Shown here piece after piece: positions 33,501 through 46,600 of a stretch of 64,000 nucleotides of DNA; position 1 is the first letter of the stretch, and the number at the start of each line of letters is the position of its first letter. Source of the stretch: Erythroxylum novogranatense (taxonomy: Eukaryota; Streptophyta; Magnoliopsida; Malpighiales; Erythroxylaceae); contig CM057224.1 of assembly GCA_029891385.1 (NCBI GenBank), positions 38,073,005 to 38,137,004 of the forward strand, written 5' to 3'. The translations under genes were made by a program, and so were the position numbers. The notes below the pieces were generated by a model, which saw only the letters and a program-made list of their open reading frames with translations, was not told where the DNA came from and made no database searches.

Positions 33501-34620
33501 CCAGAAATCAGAAGCATACCCGCAACAACATCCGGGGAATCCTGGGCCACCTGCCGAGTCATGACATAGACCCTAGCTCGTGAATATGCTCACGCTTCGG
33601 TCCCTCTGACCTCATCATGGACCCATTGCTGCGTCCTCGACCTCGGCCTCTGCCTCTCATCCCAATCCACCTCCACGGCTCTGCTTTGCACTGTGGTATT
33701 GTCGCTCGATCTTCCAAATATAGTAGATGGGCTCCCAAAGTCTCTGGCGGTTCCTCACTAGGTGGTCCATCGAACCACACCTCAAGCAGTTCCGAAAAGC
33801 CATCGACACTCTCCATCGTGTCTCTTTCCACAATGCTCACATAAAGGAGTAGATCGCCTGAAACTCGACACTGCCGCCACCACTACCACCTGTATAAATC
33901 GCCTTATGCCCATAACCACCGTTTAGCCCTCCCGCAGACTGAAGGGCCTACTCATCTTGTTGTACCCTCTGCCAAAGACTTGCCTTGAATGTCACTGGAT
34001 CTCTTAATCTGGTCCCCGACCGATCCTCGGTCATACTGTTGTCTCAAGAATGCTTCTATCCTCACTGCTGCAGCCCTCAACTCAATAAAATTACTCATAT
34101 CAGACCTGGCCAATAGGGTACGGATCTCCAGATTGAGTCCGCCCTCAAAACGCCGACATCTGTCAGCCTCAGAAGCAACCAATGAAGAAGCATAGACCAC
34201 CAACTCGTTGAATCAAGACTCATAGTCGGCCACGGTCAATCGTCTCGCCTCGACTCTAAGAACTCTTGCAACTTCATTTCCAGATAGATCTTGGGCATGA
34301 AATTGTCCTTGAAGGCCCTCAGAAAATCAGCCCATGTCAGTGTACAAGGTCTGGTGGTACTGCCCGGGATAGTCTTCCACCACTGAGATGCAGGACCCTG
34401 AAGCAGAGAAACCGCGTAGTCAAAACGCTCATCCGGGTCACGATCCATCCGTCAAGGACTCTCTCGGTCCTTCCAACCATCCTCGACCTCCGCAGGTCGG
34501 TCTTTGCCATAGAAGTAAACCGCCTCGCCACGTTAGCTGATCATATCTCCGCTCCGCCTCACAGAACTCGATGAGGCAACTCTTCGAATGAGGCATCGTG
34601 GACTCCTACTAGCTCCTACC
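33501..34620 (-). pseudogene. Gypsy INT1 gag
   Basis: Retrotransposon gag matrix/capsid motif: DRDPDERFDYAVSLLQGPAS, QWWKTIPGSTTRPCTLTWAD, FLRAFKDNFMPKIY, then (after a break near 34210) VYASSLVASEADRCRRFEGG and LNLEIRTLLARSDM. A zinc knuckle reads CEHCGKRHDGEC at about 33810-33850, with the later FRCGSM-type cysteines degraded. Several frameshifts. INT2 has a longer uninterrupted gag frame. Confidence 0.9.
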
Positions 34621-34753
34621 GATTCCGTCATCACCGTAACTTAACTCGATCTCCAAGGACGGATGACCTAAAATGCATAAGAAATTCGATCGCTTACGCT
34701 ATTCTTACAGTGATTTCAGCCTAAAATTTACTATACCCAAAAGATGTCAAACC

Positions 34754-34767
34754 TGGCTCTGATACCA
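34754..34767 (-). promoter_or_regulatory. Primer-binding site, gypsy INT1
   Basis: TGGTATCAGAGCCA on the minus strand, complementary to the 3' end of plant initiator methionine tRNA, five bases from LTR2. The same sequence serves INT2 (41147-41160) and the copia element (52597-52610). Confidence 0.92.
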
Positions 34768-34772
34768 CTTAA

Positions 34773-37502
34773 TGTAGCGCCCCCTCACCGTAGGGTACAC
34801 ATCAGGACGCCCGAAGGTCACTCCGACACGTATCCCACGATAAAGGTGCACCACCAGAACATTCCCACTAATAATCCACATGGCATCGCAATAATTAAAA
34901 CCAAATATCAGAAATCAGTAAATTTTTAAAATCCAAAAGAATCTTAATACAGTCATCCAGTAGCAGAATAGACAAGTCTATCAGTTCCCTAAACAAAACC
35001 AAAAAGGAAACTGATATAAGCATCTATCCTAAGTCATCCTCAAAAGTCCAACCCAACTGACCGACCTGTGTGCCATCGCTTCTCTCGCCAGCACGCTCGC
35101 ACGGCAGGAAAAGACTATCTCCGGAGCTAGGGATCTACTCTATCAGTCCTGAAAAATAGGTTGCAATTTTGGGTGAGTTTATAACTCGAGGAGAAACCAT
35201 CATCGATGGTTCACTCAAATCATGCATTACGCAAATCATGCAAACACAAGACAATAATATTCAATTAATGTATTATATAACAATTTACGATGAGTCTATA
35301 ACAGCTTATGATGATCAAATAACAATTTACAATAACATATAGCAATTTACGAAGGTCATATCACAATTCACAGATATGCAACAGCTTTACACGAGCATGT
35401 AACAATTTGCAATCTCTCGTGTCATCACATAATTCAAGAAGTTTGCAATTCAATCACCATGAGGATATAATGCATATGAGACTCTTTCCAGCTTATTCAT
35501 GTTGTGCCCAAGTGCTCATCAAGATTCAGATGGGGACGCGTCGAGATTTCTCCCTCGAGCTCGAGGCCTTGGCCAAGATCGGTTCGAGCTCGAGGCTCTT
35601 TTCAAAGGATAATAGCACTTGGGTCACATATCCATTATCGATCATGCATTTATGCATGCAATGCAATTTTCAAGAATCTACGTTATGCGGCTATAAAAGC
35701 CCAAGATACAATTCTCGATATATACAAGAGTCCAATCCAAGACAAGAGAAACATGTCATTCGATCATGTATATCTCAGTAATTATGCAATTTCATATTTG
35801 CAAGTAATTCACATTGAGCATTTAGACAGTCAGGAATTTGAGAAACCAACTAGGTTACTCACCTGTAACTTCCGAGCTACTGCCTGGAAGTTCCAGCAAT
35901 GTCTGTGGAATGACGATCCAACGGCGCCTCTATAACAGTAAAATACAGTCCCATTACTAGATGCTCAATTAAGCCATGCAGTGATGCATATGTCTCAGTG
36001 GAATTATGTACAATGCATGTTCACGATTTTCCCGGCGCTAAAACCCAATTTAGAACTCTTCGCTTAATTGATCGACAATAATTGATCCAATCCTAAAATT
36101 CAGTTCAATTCCTCAATTCATACTCCCTATAGCAATTCCACAACCATTGGGTCAAAACCTCTATTGAAAATCCCAATTAAAACTTCAATTGTCTCAATTC
36201 AATATTTAGGTCACACTATGAACCATAATTAACCTTATTCTCTATGAATCAATACCATTTAAATTAAATTCTAACTCCCATCATTATCCTTAATTGTAGA
36301 CCTCTTTCTCTAGTTCGTAACGAATCAAGAATCACCTCGATCGGAGTTCTATACCATAAATTATACCCAATGAACTAACAATCATCTAATTAGAAAACTG
36401 CCATTCGCCGCGACCTACAGTCCTCGTCGCGACGTACAGAAGATCGCCAGCTCGTTCGTCGCGACGTGGAGACCGCTCGTCGCGACGAATAACTCCACAC
36501 TAGTCGCGACGTGCAGCCGAGCTCGTCGCGACATATAAATTAATTATTCGTCGCGACGAGGCCCTCATGCTCTCACGCGCTGTCATGACGACTGAAGGCT
36601 GATCGCCTTCTCCGATCGTTTTCCGCCATTAATGCTCTTTTAAGTTTAACATTTAACACCCAACTACTCAATCTAACCCAATAATGCCATAAATGTTCAA
36701 ACAACCAGTAATAACAACATTAAAGCCATAAAAACTTACCAATCGAAGATGAAATCCACAAATCTCTCAAAATCACCGTAACTCTAAAACTTTTCTCAAA
36801 TCAACGATTAATCCACTCTCCAAGCTTCTCAACCTTCAACAATCACAATAAACCTTTTAGCCTAGCACAATAAGAAGAAACCATAAGGAAGAATCGACGA
36901 ATCTCACCAATGGGGAAGGAATCGATGAACGCCGTGGGAGGAGAGAAGAAGAAACGACAATGCCTTAGGAAAATCCCCAATTTCAAACCTAGGTATTTAT
37001 AGAAATAGGTCTCTAAATCAGTCCAAATTTTAGTCTCTAAATTTCAATGGCTCAACGTTTTATTTTGCTAACAGTATAACTCTAGTATTTCCTTTGCCAT
37101 TGGACAATTCTTTCAAGATTATACTGATCAATCGATTCACATCGCAAAATTTTCGGTCCGGGCATTTTCTCCCGAATTTCTCGAAAATTTCCTATGAGCC
37201 ACTATCAATATCCAATCACTCTTAGACTATTCTAAATCAGTCATTCGAGCCCACTTACTCCTAATTCTCAATTAATCATAATCCAGTCAGTTCAGTCAGT
37301 TCACAATCCAATCAATTCATACTCACAATTAAAAATGCTGAAAAATCATGAATGCATGTACCTATGAATAAACGCATATGCAATGAACCCGTTCCTCTAT
37401 AATTAGAGGCCAGTAACATGCTCAATCAGTGAATGCAATGAAACCTATCAGTTTGACCCAATATTACCATAATACCCTTGCTAACAGTAACGAGATGTTA
37501 CA
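34773..37502 (-). repeat. Gypsy LTR2 (shared middle LTR)
   Basis: 2,730 bases, TGTAGCGCC...GAGATGTTACA. It is at once the 5' LTR of INT1 and the 3' LTR of INT2. Many short differences from LTR1 replace CAGT or CAG with CAAG, CGAT or similar, especially before about 35900, where small RNA-like divergence would be expected to be random. Confidence 0.92.
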
Positions 37503-37515
37503 ATTCACCCCTCCT

Positions 37516-39500
37516 AATAAAAAATTTCGTTCTCAAAATTTAATACCTGTCCGATCGAATAAATGAGGATACTGACTCCTCATATGCTCCTCAGTCTCCC
37601 ATGTAGCTTCCTCAGAAGAGTGGTTCTTTCAAAGGACTTTCACCAATGGAATCACCCTATTCCTCAGCTGCTTGACCCAAGATCCTATAATCTGTACCAG
37701 CTCCTCAACATAACTCAGATCACTGGCTACCTCAATCTCCTGAGCTGGAATCACATGCGTCGGGTCAGAACGATACCGTCGGAGCATACTGACATGAAAC
37801 ACGTCATGCATCTGGGACATCTCACTCGGTAAAGCCAATCTGTAAGCTAACGGTCCTATCCTCTCAAGGATCTCATATGGACCGATATACCGAGGGCTCA
37901 ATTTGCCCTTACGGCCAAACCTCAGTACTCCTTTCCAAGGAGTCACTCGGAGAAACACTCTGTCCCCTACACGGTACTCCATCTCTCGCCGATGCTGATC
38001 CACATAGCTTTTCTGTTTGTCCTAAACCGCTTTGATGCGACTCAATTAAGCTGCATTTATCCATCGTGTCTGATTAATCAATCGCACTGGGTAGCCTCGA
38101 AACTCAACTCGAAGCCGCACTCCCATGCGATCTCCTACTCGTGCATCGCCACCACATTGGCCTTCCTCGGATGATACTCAATCGATGCGGTCATAGTCCT
38201 TCAAGAACTCTATCCATCTCCTCTGTCTCAGATTGAGCTCTCTCTGACTCAACAAATACCTCAAACTCTTATGATCAGTGAAGATCTGGAACGTCTCTCT
38301 ATACAGATAATGTCTCCAGATCTTTAGAGCAAACACAACTGCTGCTAACTCCAAGTCATGCACTGGATAATTCACCTCATGAGACCTCAACTGTCTCGAG
38401 GCATACGCTATCACTCTCCCATGCTGCATCAATACACATCCCAGTCCCTGGTGCGAGGCATCACTGTAAACCACAAAGCCTCCAGTACCAGAAAGAATGC
38501 CTAACACCGGAGCAGTCGTCAACCGATGTTTCAGCTCCTCAAAGCTCTTCTGGCACTCCTCAGACCATCTGAACGACACATTCTTCCTCAATAGCTTCGT
38601 CAAAGGGGCGGAGATCAACGAAAACCCCTCGATGAACCTCCGGTAATATCCGACCAATCCTAGGAAACTCCGCAACTCGCACACCTCGTAATCTCCCAAC
38701 TCATAATCGCTTATATCTTGTGAGGATCCACCTGGATACCCTCACCGGACACCACGTGCCCCAGAAATACAATCTCATCAAGCCAGAATTCACACTTAGT
38801 GAATTTGGCGAACAACCGCTCTCTCTCTGTGACTGTAGAACAATCCTCGGTGCTCGGCGTGCTCCGTCTACTCCTCGAATAAATCAAGATATCATCAATA
38901 AACATTATCACGAGCATCCGGTAGGCTGAAAACTCTATTCATCAAAGCCATGAAGGTCGCCGGCATTAGTCAACCCAAACGGCATCACTAGAACTCGAAA
39001 TGCCCATACCTGCTCCTGAAAGCACTCTTAGGCACATCGGCCTCTGCGATCCTCAACTGGTAATAACCTGATCTCAGATCCAATTTGGTGAACACTTGAG
39101 CTCCCTGCAACTGATCAAATAAATCGTCAATCCTAGGCAAGGATACTTATTCTTCATCACACCCGATTCAACCGCCTATAATCGATACACGCCTCTCGGC
39201 GTCCGTCCTTCTTCTTCACAAACAATGCACTGAGCTCCCCATGGCGAGACACTCGGACTAATGAACCCTTATCCAAGAGCTCTGCAATGAGCCTTAAGCT
39301 CTCGGGCCCACCGGTGCCATCCTATATGGAGGGATCGATATAGGGGTTGTACCGGGAACTAAATCGATCTCAATCTCGAACTCTGTCTCCCGCTCTGGTG
39401 GCAATCTCGGTAACTCCTCGGGAAACACATCGGGAAATCCTCGACTACGGAACATCCCGTAATCTCTACCGACTGAATCCACTACGTGAGCCAAATAGGC
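37516..39500 (-). pseudogene. Gypsy INT2 pol, integrase core deleted
   Basis: Right to left: protease-RT linker and start ([15 protein letters not shown]), RT with many indels (38700-39290), FTKLD-type region, [14 protein letters not shown] at 38870-38917, then RNase H in good frame (38699-38178: [57 protein letters not shown]). After that the sequence jumps, near 38085, straight to the end of integrase (SPRYIGPYEI, MHDVFHVSMLRRYRSDP, 38003-37629). About 1 kb covering the zinc finger and D,D,E core is missing compared with INT1, so this unit could never integrate on its own. Confidence 0.9.
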
Positions 39501-41130
39501 CTCACACCTCCCCCTGCATCAATCTCGTGGCACTTTCGAAGGATATCATCCTCGTTGGCCGCCGACTTACTCCTCGAACACGCCTGGGGGTGACCAGAGA
39601 CTCAATACAACCTCCTTGGTATAACAGTCCATAATAGCCCTATGTGCAGTCAACCACTCCATCCCTAATATTTTATCTATCTCCCTTAGAGCCAAAACGA
39701 TCAGATCGGCACTCAAACCGCCGATCGATCCAACCTGACACCCCATACGACCTCTCCCAATACAACAGACTACCTAGAGGTGTACTCACCTCTAGCCCAT
39801 ATCAGTAACCTCTCGCTATCCCCATGCAGCTACATGCTAAATGCGGTGCAATGAAAGAATGAGTGGATCCAGATCCAACAATGCATATGCTTCGTAACCA
39901 AAATCAAGCATACCCGCAACAACATCCGGGAATCTGGGCCACCACGAGTCATGGCATAGACCCTAGTCTCAGGATCGTTGTCACCGCTTCTCGGTCCCTC
40001 GACCTCAAGGACGGACCCCATGCTCGGCCTCGGCCTCGGCCTCTGCCTCTCCATCCCAATCCACCTCCACGGCTCTGCTGCACCGTGGTATTGTTTTGAT
40101 CTTCCAAATAGTAGACTGGCCCCAAAGTCTCGGGCGGTTCCTCACTAGGTGGTCCATCGAACCACACCTCAGCGAGCTCTCAGACCACCGACACTTCCAT
40201 CGTGTCTCTTGCCACAATGCTCACATAAAGGAGCAGATCGCCTCAAACTCGACATCGCCGCCACCACTACCAATCTGCATAAATCGCCTCTTCCCATAAC
40301 TTGATCTGTCTAGCCCCTCCTGCGGACCTGAAGGGCCTACTCTGTCGCTTGTTGTACCCTCTGCCAAGACCGCCTTGATCATCATCGATCTCTTAATCTG
40401 GTCCCCGACCGGCCTCGATCCATATGTTGCCTCAAGAATGCTTTATCCTCACCGCTTGCAGCCTCAACTCAATAAAATTACTCATATCAGACCTGGCCAA
40501 TAGGGTACGGATCTCTAGATTGAGTCCGCCCTCAAAACGCCGACATCTGTCAGCCTCAGAAGCAACCAATGAAGAAGCATAGACCACCAACTCGTTGAAC
40601 CGGACCTCATAGTCGGCCACTGTCAACTGTCCCTTCCTCAGCTCTAAGAACTCTTGCAACTTCATTTCTCGATAGATCTTGGGCACGAAATTGTTCTTGA
40701 AGGCCGTAAAAAAATCAGCCCATGTCAGTGTACAAGGCCTGGTGGTACTGCCAGGGACAGTCTTCCACCACTGATATGCATGACCCTGAAGCAGAGAAAC
40801 CGCGTAGTCAAAACGCTCATCCGGGTCACAGTCCATCTGGTCGAGGACTCTCTCGGTCCTCTCCAACCATCCTCGACCTCCGCAGTCGGTCTTTGCCATA
40901 AAGTAAACCGCCTCGCCACGTAGTTGATCATATCTTCGTTCCTGTCTCACAGGAACTCGAGGAGGTAACTCTTCTGAATGAGGCATCGAGGACTCCCTAC
41001 TAGCTCCTACCGATTCCAGGTCAGCTGGTAACTCAACTCGATCTCCAAGGACGGATGACCTAAAACAGACAAGAAATTCCGATCAGTTCTGCTATTCTTA
41101 CAGTGATTTCAGCCTAAAATTCACTATGCC
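39501..41130 (-). pseudogene. Gypsy INT2 protease and gag
   Basis: Gag frame 40986-40432 includes PHSEELPPRVPVRQERRYDQ, PDERFDYAVSLLQGHAYQWW, TLTWADFFTAFKNNFVPKIY, LELRKGQLTVADYEVRFNEL and LARSDMSNFIELR, longer and more intact than in INT1. The zinc knuckle and protease region (39500-40430) is shredded by small indels. No start was chosen because the N-terminus is unclear. Confidence 0.88.
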
Positions 41131-43670
41131 CAAAAGATGCCAAACCTGGCTCTGATACCACTTAATGTAGCGCCCCCTCACCGTAGGGTACACATCGACG
41201 CTGAAGGTCGCCCAAACCGTATCCCACGATAAAGGTGCACCACCGTAACATTCCCACTAATAATCCACATGGCATCGCAATAATTAAAACCAAATATCGT
41301 AAATCAAGAACTTTTAAAATCCAAAAGAATCTTAATACAATCGGCCGATGGCGTATAGACAAGTCTATCGCCCCTAAACAAAACCAAAAGGAAACCGATA
41401 CAAGCATCTATCCTAAGTCATCCTCAAAAGTCCAACCAACCTGACCGACCTGTGTGTCATCGCTTCTCTCGCAAAGACGTCAAGACAAAGAGAAAAGACT
41501 ATCTCCTGAGCTAGGGATCTACTCTATCACCCTAAAAATAGGTTGCAATTTTGGGTGAGTTTATGAACTCGGAGAAACCATCATCGATGGTTCACTCAAA
41601 TCATGCATTACGCCAAATTACGTGCATGACAAATGACAAGAATATTCAATTAACGATAGTATATAACAATTTACGATGAGTCTATAACAATTTCTGATAT
41701 CAAATAACAATTTACAACAACATATAGCAATTTACAATGTCATATCACAATTCACGATATTATGCAATGCTTTACGATAGCATGTAACAATTTGCAATCT
41801 CTCATGTCATCACATAATTCAAGAAGTTTGCAATTCAATCACCATGAGTATACAATGCATATGAGACTCTTTTCGCTTATTTAGTGTTGTGCCCAAGTGC
41901 TCAACAAGATTCAATGGGGACGCGTCGTGATTTCTCCCCTGCTCGAGGTCCGGTCAAGACAAATGTTCGAGCTCGAGGCTCTTTTCAAAGGATAATAGCA
42001 CTTGGGTCATATATCCATTATCTGATCATGCATTTATGCATGCAATGCAGTGTTCAGTAATTCAGTGTTCAGTAATCTACAGTGTACGGCTATAAAAGCC
42101 CAGTATTACAATTCTCAGTATTATACAGTAGTCCAATCCAGTACAGTAGAAACATGTCATTCGATCATGTATATCTCAGTAATCATGCAATTTCCCATTA
42201 GCAAGTAATTCACATTGAGCATTTAAACAGTCAGAAATTTGAGAAACCAACTAGGTTACTCACCTGTAACTTCCGAGCTACTGCCTGGAAGTTCCAGAAA
42301 TGTTCGTGGAATGACGATCCAACGGCGCCTCTATAACAGTAAAATACAGTCCCATTACTAGATGCTCAATTAAGCCATGCAGTGATGCATATGTCTCAGT
42401 GGAATTATGTACAATGCATGTTCACGATTTTCCCGGCGCTAAAACTCAATTTAGAACTCTTCGCTTAATTGATCGACAATAATTGATCCAATCCTAAAAT
42501 TCAGTTCAATTCCTCAATTCATACTCCCTATAGCAATTCCATAACCATTGGGTCAAAACCTCTATTGAAAATCCCAATTAAAACTTCAATTGTCTCAATT
42601 CAATATTTAGGTCACACTATGAACCATAATTAACCTTATTCTCTATGAATCAATACCATTTAAATTAAATTCTAACTCCCATCATTATCCTCAATTGTAG
42701 ACCTCTTTCTCTAGTTCGTAACGAATCAAGAATCACCTCGATCGGAGTTCTATACCATAAATTATACCCAATGAACTAACAATAATCTAATTAGAAAGTC
42801 GCCATTATTGCGACCTCCATCCTCGTCGCGACGTCATGGAAGATCGCCATTGCTCATCACGACGCGGAGACCGCTCGTCGCGACGAATAACTCCACGCTC
42901 GTCGCGACGTGCAGCCGAGCTCGTCGCGACGTATAAATTAATTATTCGTCGCGACGAGGCCCTCATGCCTCTGCGCGCTCGTCGCGACGTACAAAGGCCC
43001 GATCGTCTTCTCCGATCGTTTTTTGCCATTAATGCTCTTTTAACTTTAACATTTAACACCCAACTACTCAATCTAACCCAATAATGCCATAAATGCTCAA
43101 ACAACCAGTAATAACAACATTAAAGCCATAAAAACTTACCAATCGAAGATCAAATCCACAAATCTCTCAAAATCACCGTAACCCTAAAACTTTTCTCAAA
43201 TCAACGATTAATCCACTCTCTAAGCTTCTCAACCTTCAACAATCACATTAAACCATTAAGGAAGAATCGACGAATCTCACCAATGGGGAAGGAATCGATG
43301 AACGCCGTGGGAGGAGAGAAGAAGAAACAACAATGCCTTAGGAAAATCCCCAATTTCAAACCTAGGTATTTATAGACATAGGTGTCTAAATCAGTCCAAA
43401 TTTCAGTCTTTAAATTTCAATGGCTCAACGTTTTACTTTCCTAACAGTATAACTCTAGTATTTCCTTTGCCATTGGACAATTCTTTCAGTACTATACAGT
43501 CAATCGGTCTGTCACTGCAAAATTTTCGGTCCGGGCATTTTCTCCCGAATTTCCCGAAAATTTCCTATGAGCCACTATCAAAATCCAATCACTCTTAGAC
43601 TATTCTAAATCATTCATTCGAGCCCACTTACTCCTAATTCTCAATTAATCATAATCCAGTCAGTTTAGTC

Positions 43671-46600
43671 TGTAGCACCCCCATACCATAGGATATGTAT
43701 CGGGACGCCCGTAGGTCATTCCGACACTCACCCTACGATAAGGGTGCGCTACGAACAACCACTAACACTCCACATGGCATCAAAATCATAAAGAATTAAT
43801 ATGAAATCCACTAATTTTTGAAACCATAAATTCTCATTTCATAACCTCAAAGCGATAAATTTACACAACCGGTGTGTTCATACAATACTCCAAAAGAAAA
43901 TCAAACAAAAGGTTAGCTAGGTCATCCCTAAAAAGTGCCACCGACCGGCACATGTGCCATGACTTCTCTTGCCAACTCAATCTACACGGCGGAAAAGTCC
44001 TCCTGAGCTATAAGTCTACTCTCTCGGTCCTGAAAAATAATTTGCAATTTTGGGTGAGTTTGCGAACTCAGTGAAGAACCATCATCGATGGTTCACCCAA
44101 TTCATGCATATACACATACATAACACAGCTACGCACAATTATCTCATCAAATCACATTTGGTAGTACCACATAATTTTCATACCAATCCAAAGAATCAAT
44201 TCAAATGCACATGGAATGTGTATGAGACGCTTTCAATTTATTACGTTGTTGTGGTGGCGTCAAATCTGTCCCATTAAGGGCGATTAAGCGGTGAGCCATA
44301 GGCTCGAATCACTATGGGCTCAAGGCCCAATCACGTTGAGCTTTAAGCTCTCGCTTGGTCGCTTCCGTCACAATCGCCATTCATCGATCATGCAATTATG
44401 CATGATGTGCATATGTCCAAATAAAACAACACCAACATCATATCGATCCCAATTCAACATGTACACATAAGTCTTGTACAGTAATCGCAAGAAAATCACA
44501 TATGACACTTCTATGTCGAATTTCCCAATCTATCGGACCTTCGTCCGCAATCCGAACAAACAAACACAATTTTCCCACCATTATTCTCCACAGGGTTCTG
44601 AGTGCAGAATTATAAACACTTACTAACCGAGGAACCATCTAGGTTACTCACCTAATAACTTCCGAGCTAATGCCGGGAAGTCTCTGCAACGTCCATGGGA
44701 TGACGTTCCAACTGAGCCTCTATAACAATTAAAATAAGTAAACATTACCAACTAAATAGTTAAAAAAATCAAACAATGCACATGGAATAAGTAAAACGTG
44801 TATAATGCATGTTCATGGAATTCTGCCCTAATCCAAAATTTTCCCATAAAAAATCCGTCTAAAATTAGAAACCTATTGGCGCCGACGGTGCATAATTCGG
44901 ACCTCTATAGGTCCCCAATTAAACAAAATAATGATTAAAGGCTCCGTTACCGGGCCACGTCAATTCCGTCCAAAAATTCCCAATTTCTCACAAAATGAAA
45001 TTAAATGTTCTCTGAATCCGATGCCTCAAGAATCAGGTCAATCGGACGTGGACGGAAAGAAATTGACAAAAGAAGCATGAAATCACAAATTACCAATTAA
45101 CAAATAAAAATAATAAAATACTAATAATTATAAAAAAAAGTCCAGCCTCGCTGGGGGCGACGTCTCGCCCCAGCGGGCTGACTTAATCGACCTCGTCGCT
45201 AGGCGAGGCGTAAGCCTAGCGACGCTTGACCCTTTACGCCTCGTCACTAGGGCGAGGCGTCGCCCTAGTGACCGGGCGTGATTCCATTTCCTTTTTTTTT
45301 TCCTAATTTTCAATTCAATTTTTAACACCAATAATTCATTACACACAATTCAGAAAATTTCCAACTATATCTCGTTGGAAAGATCATGAAACCCTCTACA
45401 ATTCTTAAGAAGACCATAAAAATCAATTTCACCCTTAAGGGTGTCAAAAATCCCTTCAAAGCTACAGTCTACTCAAATCTCATTAAAACAGAATAGTACA
45501 TTATAAATTCCATTCCTCTCTGATTCTTCATCCAAAAATTACCACATAAATATGCTCAATAAGTTCACAATGTCATCTACAACTTTCATGAACAACCCAA
45601 AATCAAATTCCATAACTAAGTAGGTCAAACAATTCAACAAAGAATCAGTCTACTGAAATCAACTAATCTGGACAGTAATTTCCCAAACAACATATCTCTC
45701 AGCACAAATGTCACCAAATTCACTACCTTATACCCCTGAAAAGATAAGATCACCAAATTCAAGTTTCATGAAGAACTCAAACTCCAATTCGATTTCTAAC
45801 AAGTTCAAATCTATTATGCAAGTTACTGCCATTATCAGCAATTCACAACCTAATGCAGGGTCCGTTTTTGCAAAATCATAACTCCCAACTCTGACCTCTA
45901 AAAATTACACACCATAAATCATTTTCAAGATAATGTCTTTCTCTACAACTTTGCAGAAGATCACTCACACCAATTCAGTCCAAACAAATTGCTAAAATTG
46001 CTCCCAAGCAGAAAGCTCACAAAATCAACACTTTGACTAGGTTTCTCCAAAAAGCATAAAACCAATCAATAGTAATCAGTTCATATCTCCCAATATACAA
46101 CTCGAAAATTAACAAGATCAGTGGCAATGGAAAGCTAACTCAATATGCCTCAACTTTCATAAAGACCATTTTTCCTAGTTCCATACCAATTAATTTAGAA
46201 AAATCAACAAAGTAATCAGGTCATAACTGCGGGTACTGTTTACAGGCAATAAAACAGTAACTTTCCATGCAAAATTTCGCCCTTCTAGCATTACAATTTA
46301 CCAATACCTATTTCACACAAAATTGAAGCCAACATCCCAAAGTTTCATTGGGCACAAACTTCACCTCATTTTCACACCTACACAATAAGTTATGATCAAA
46401 ACATTACAATAGGGTCAATAACAATTTTCCAGCTTACATCAACAAGCAAACTCCTATCACTTCTAACATCACTAACTCATCACTAAGCATCCATTTATAC
46501 CTCTAAATCAACCACAATTTCATCACAACATATACTTATATAATAGAGCATAAGTGGCAGCACATACACATATTATCTTCCTAAGTTTTCCATTAATCTA

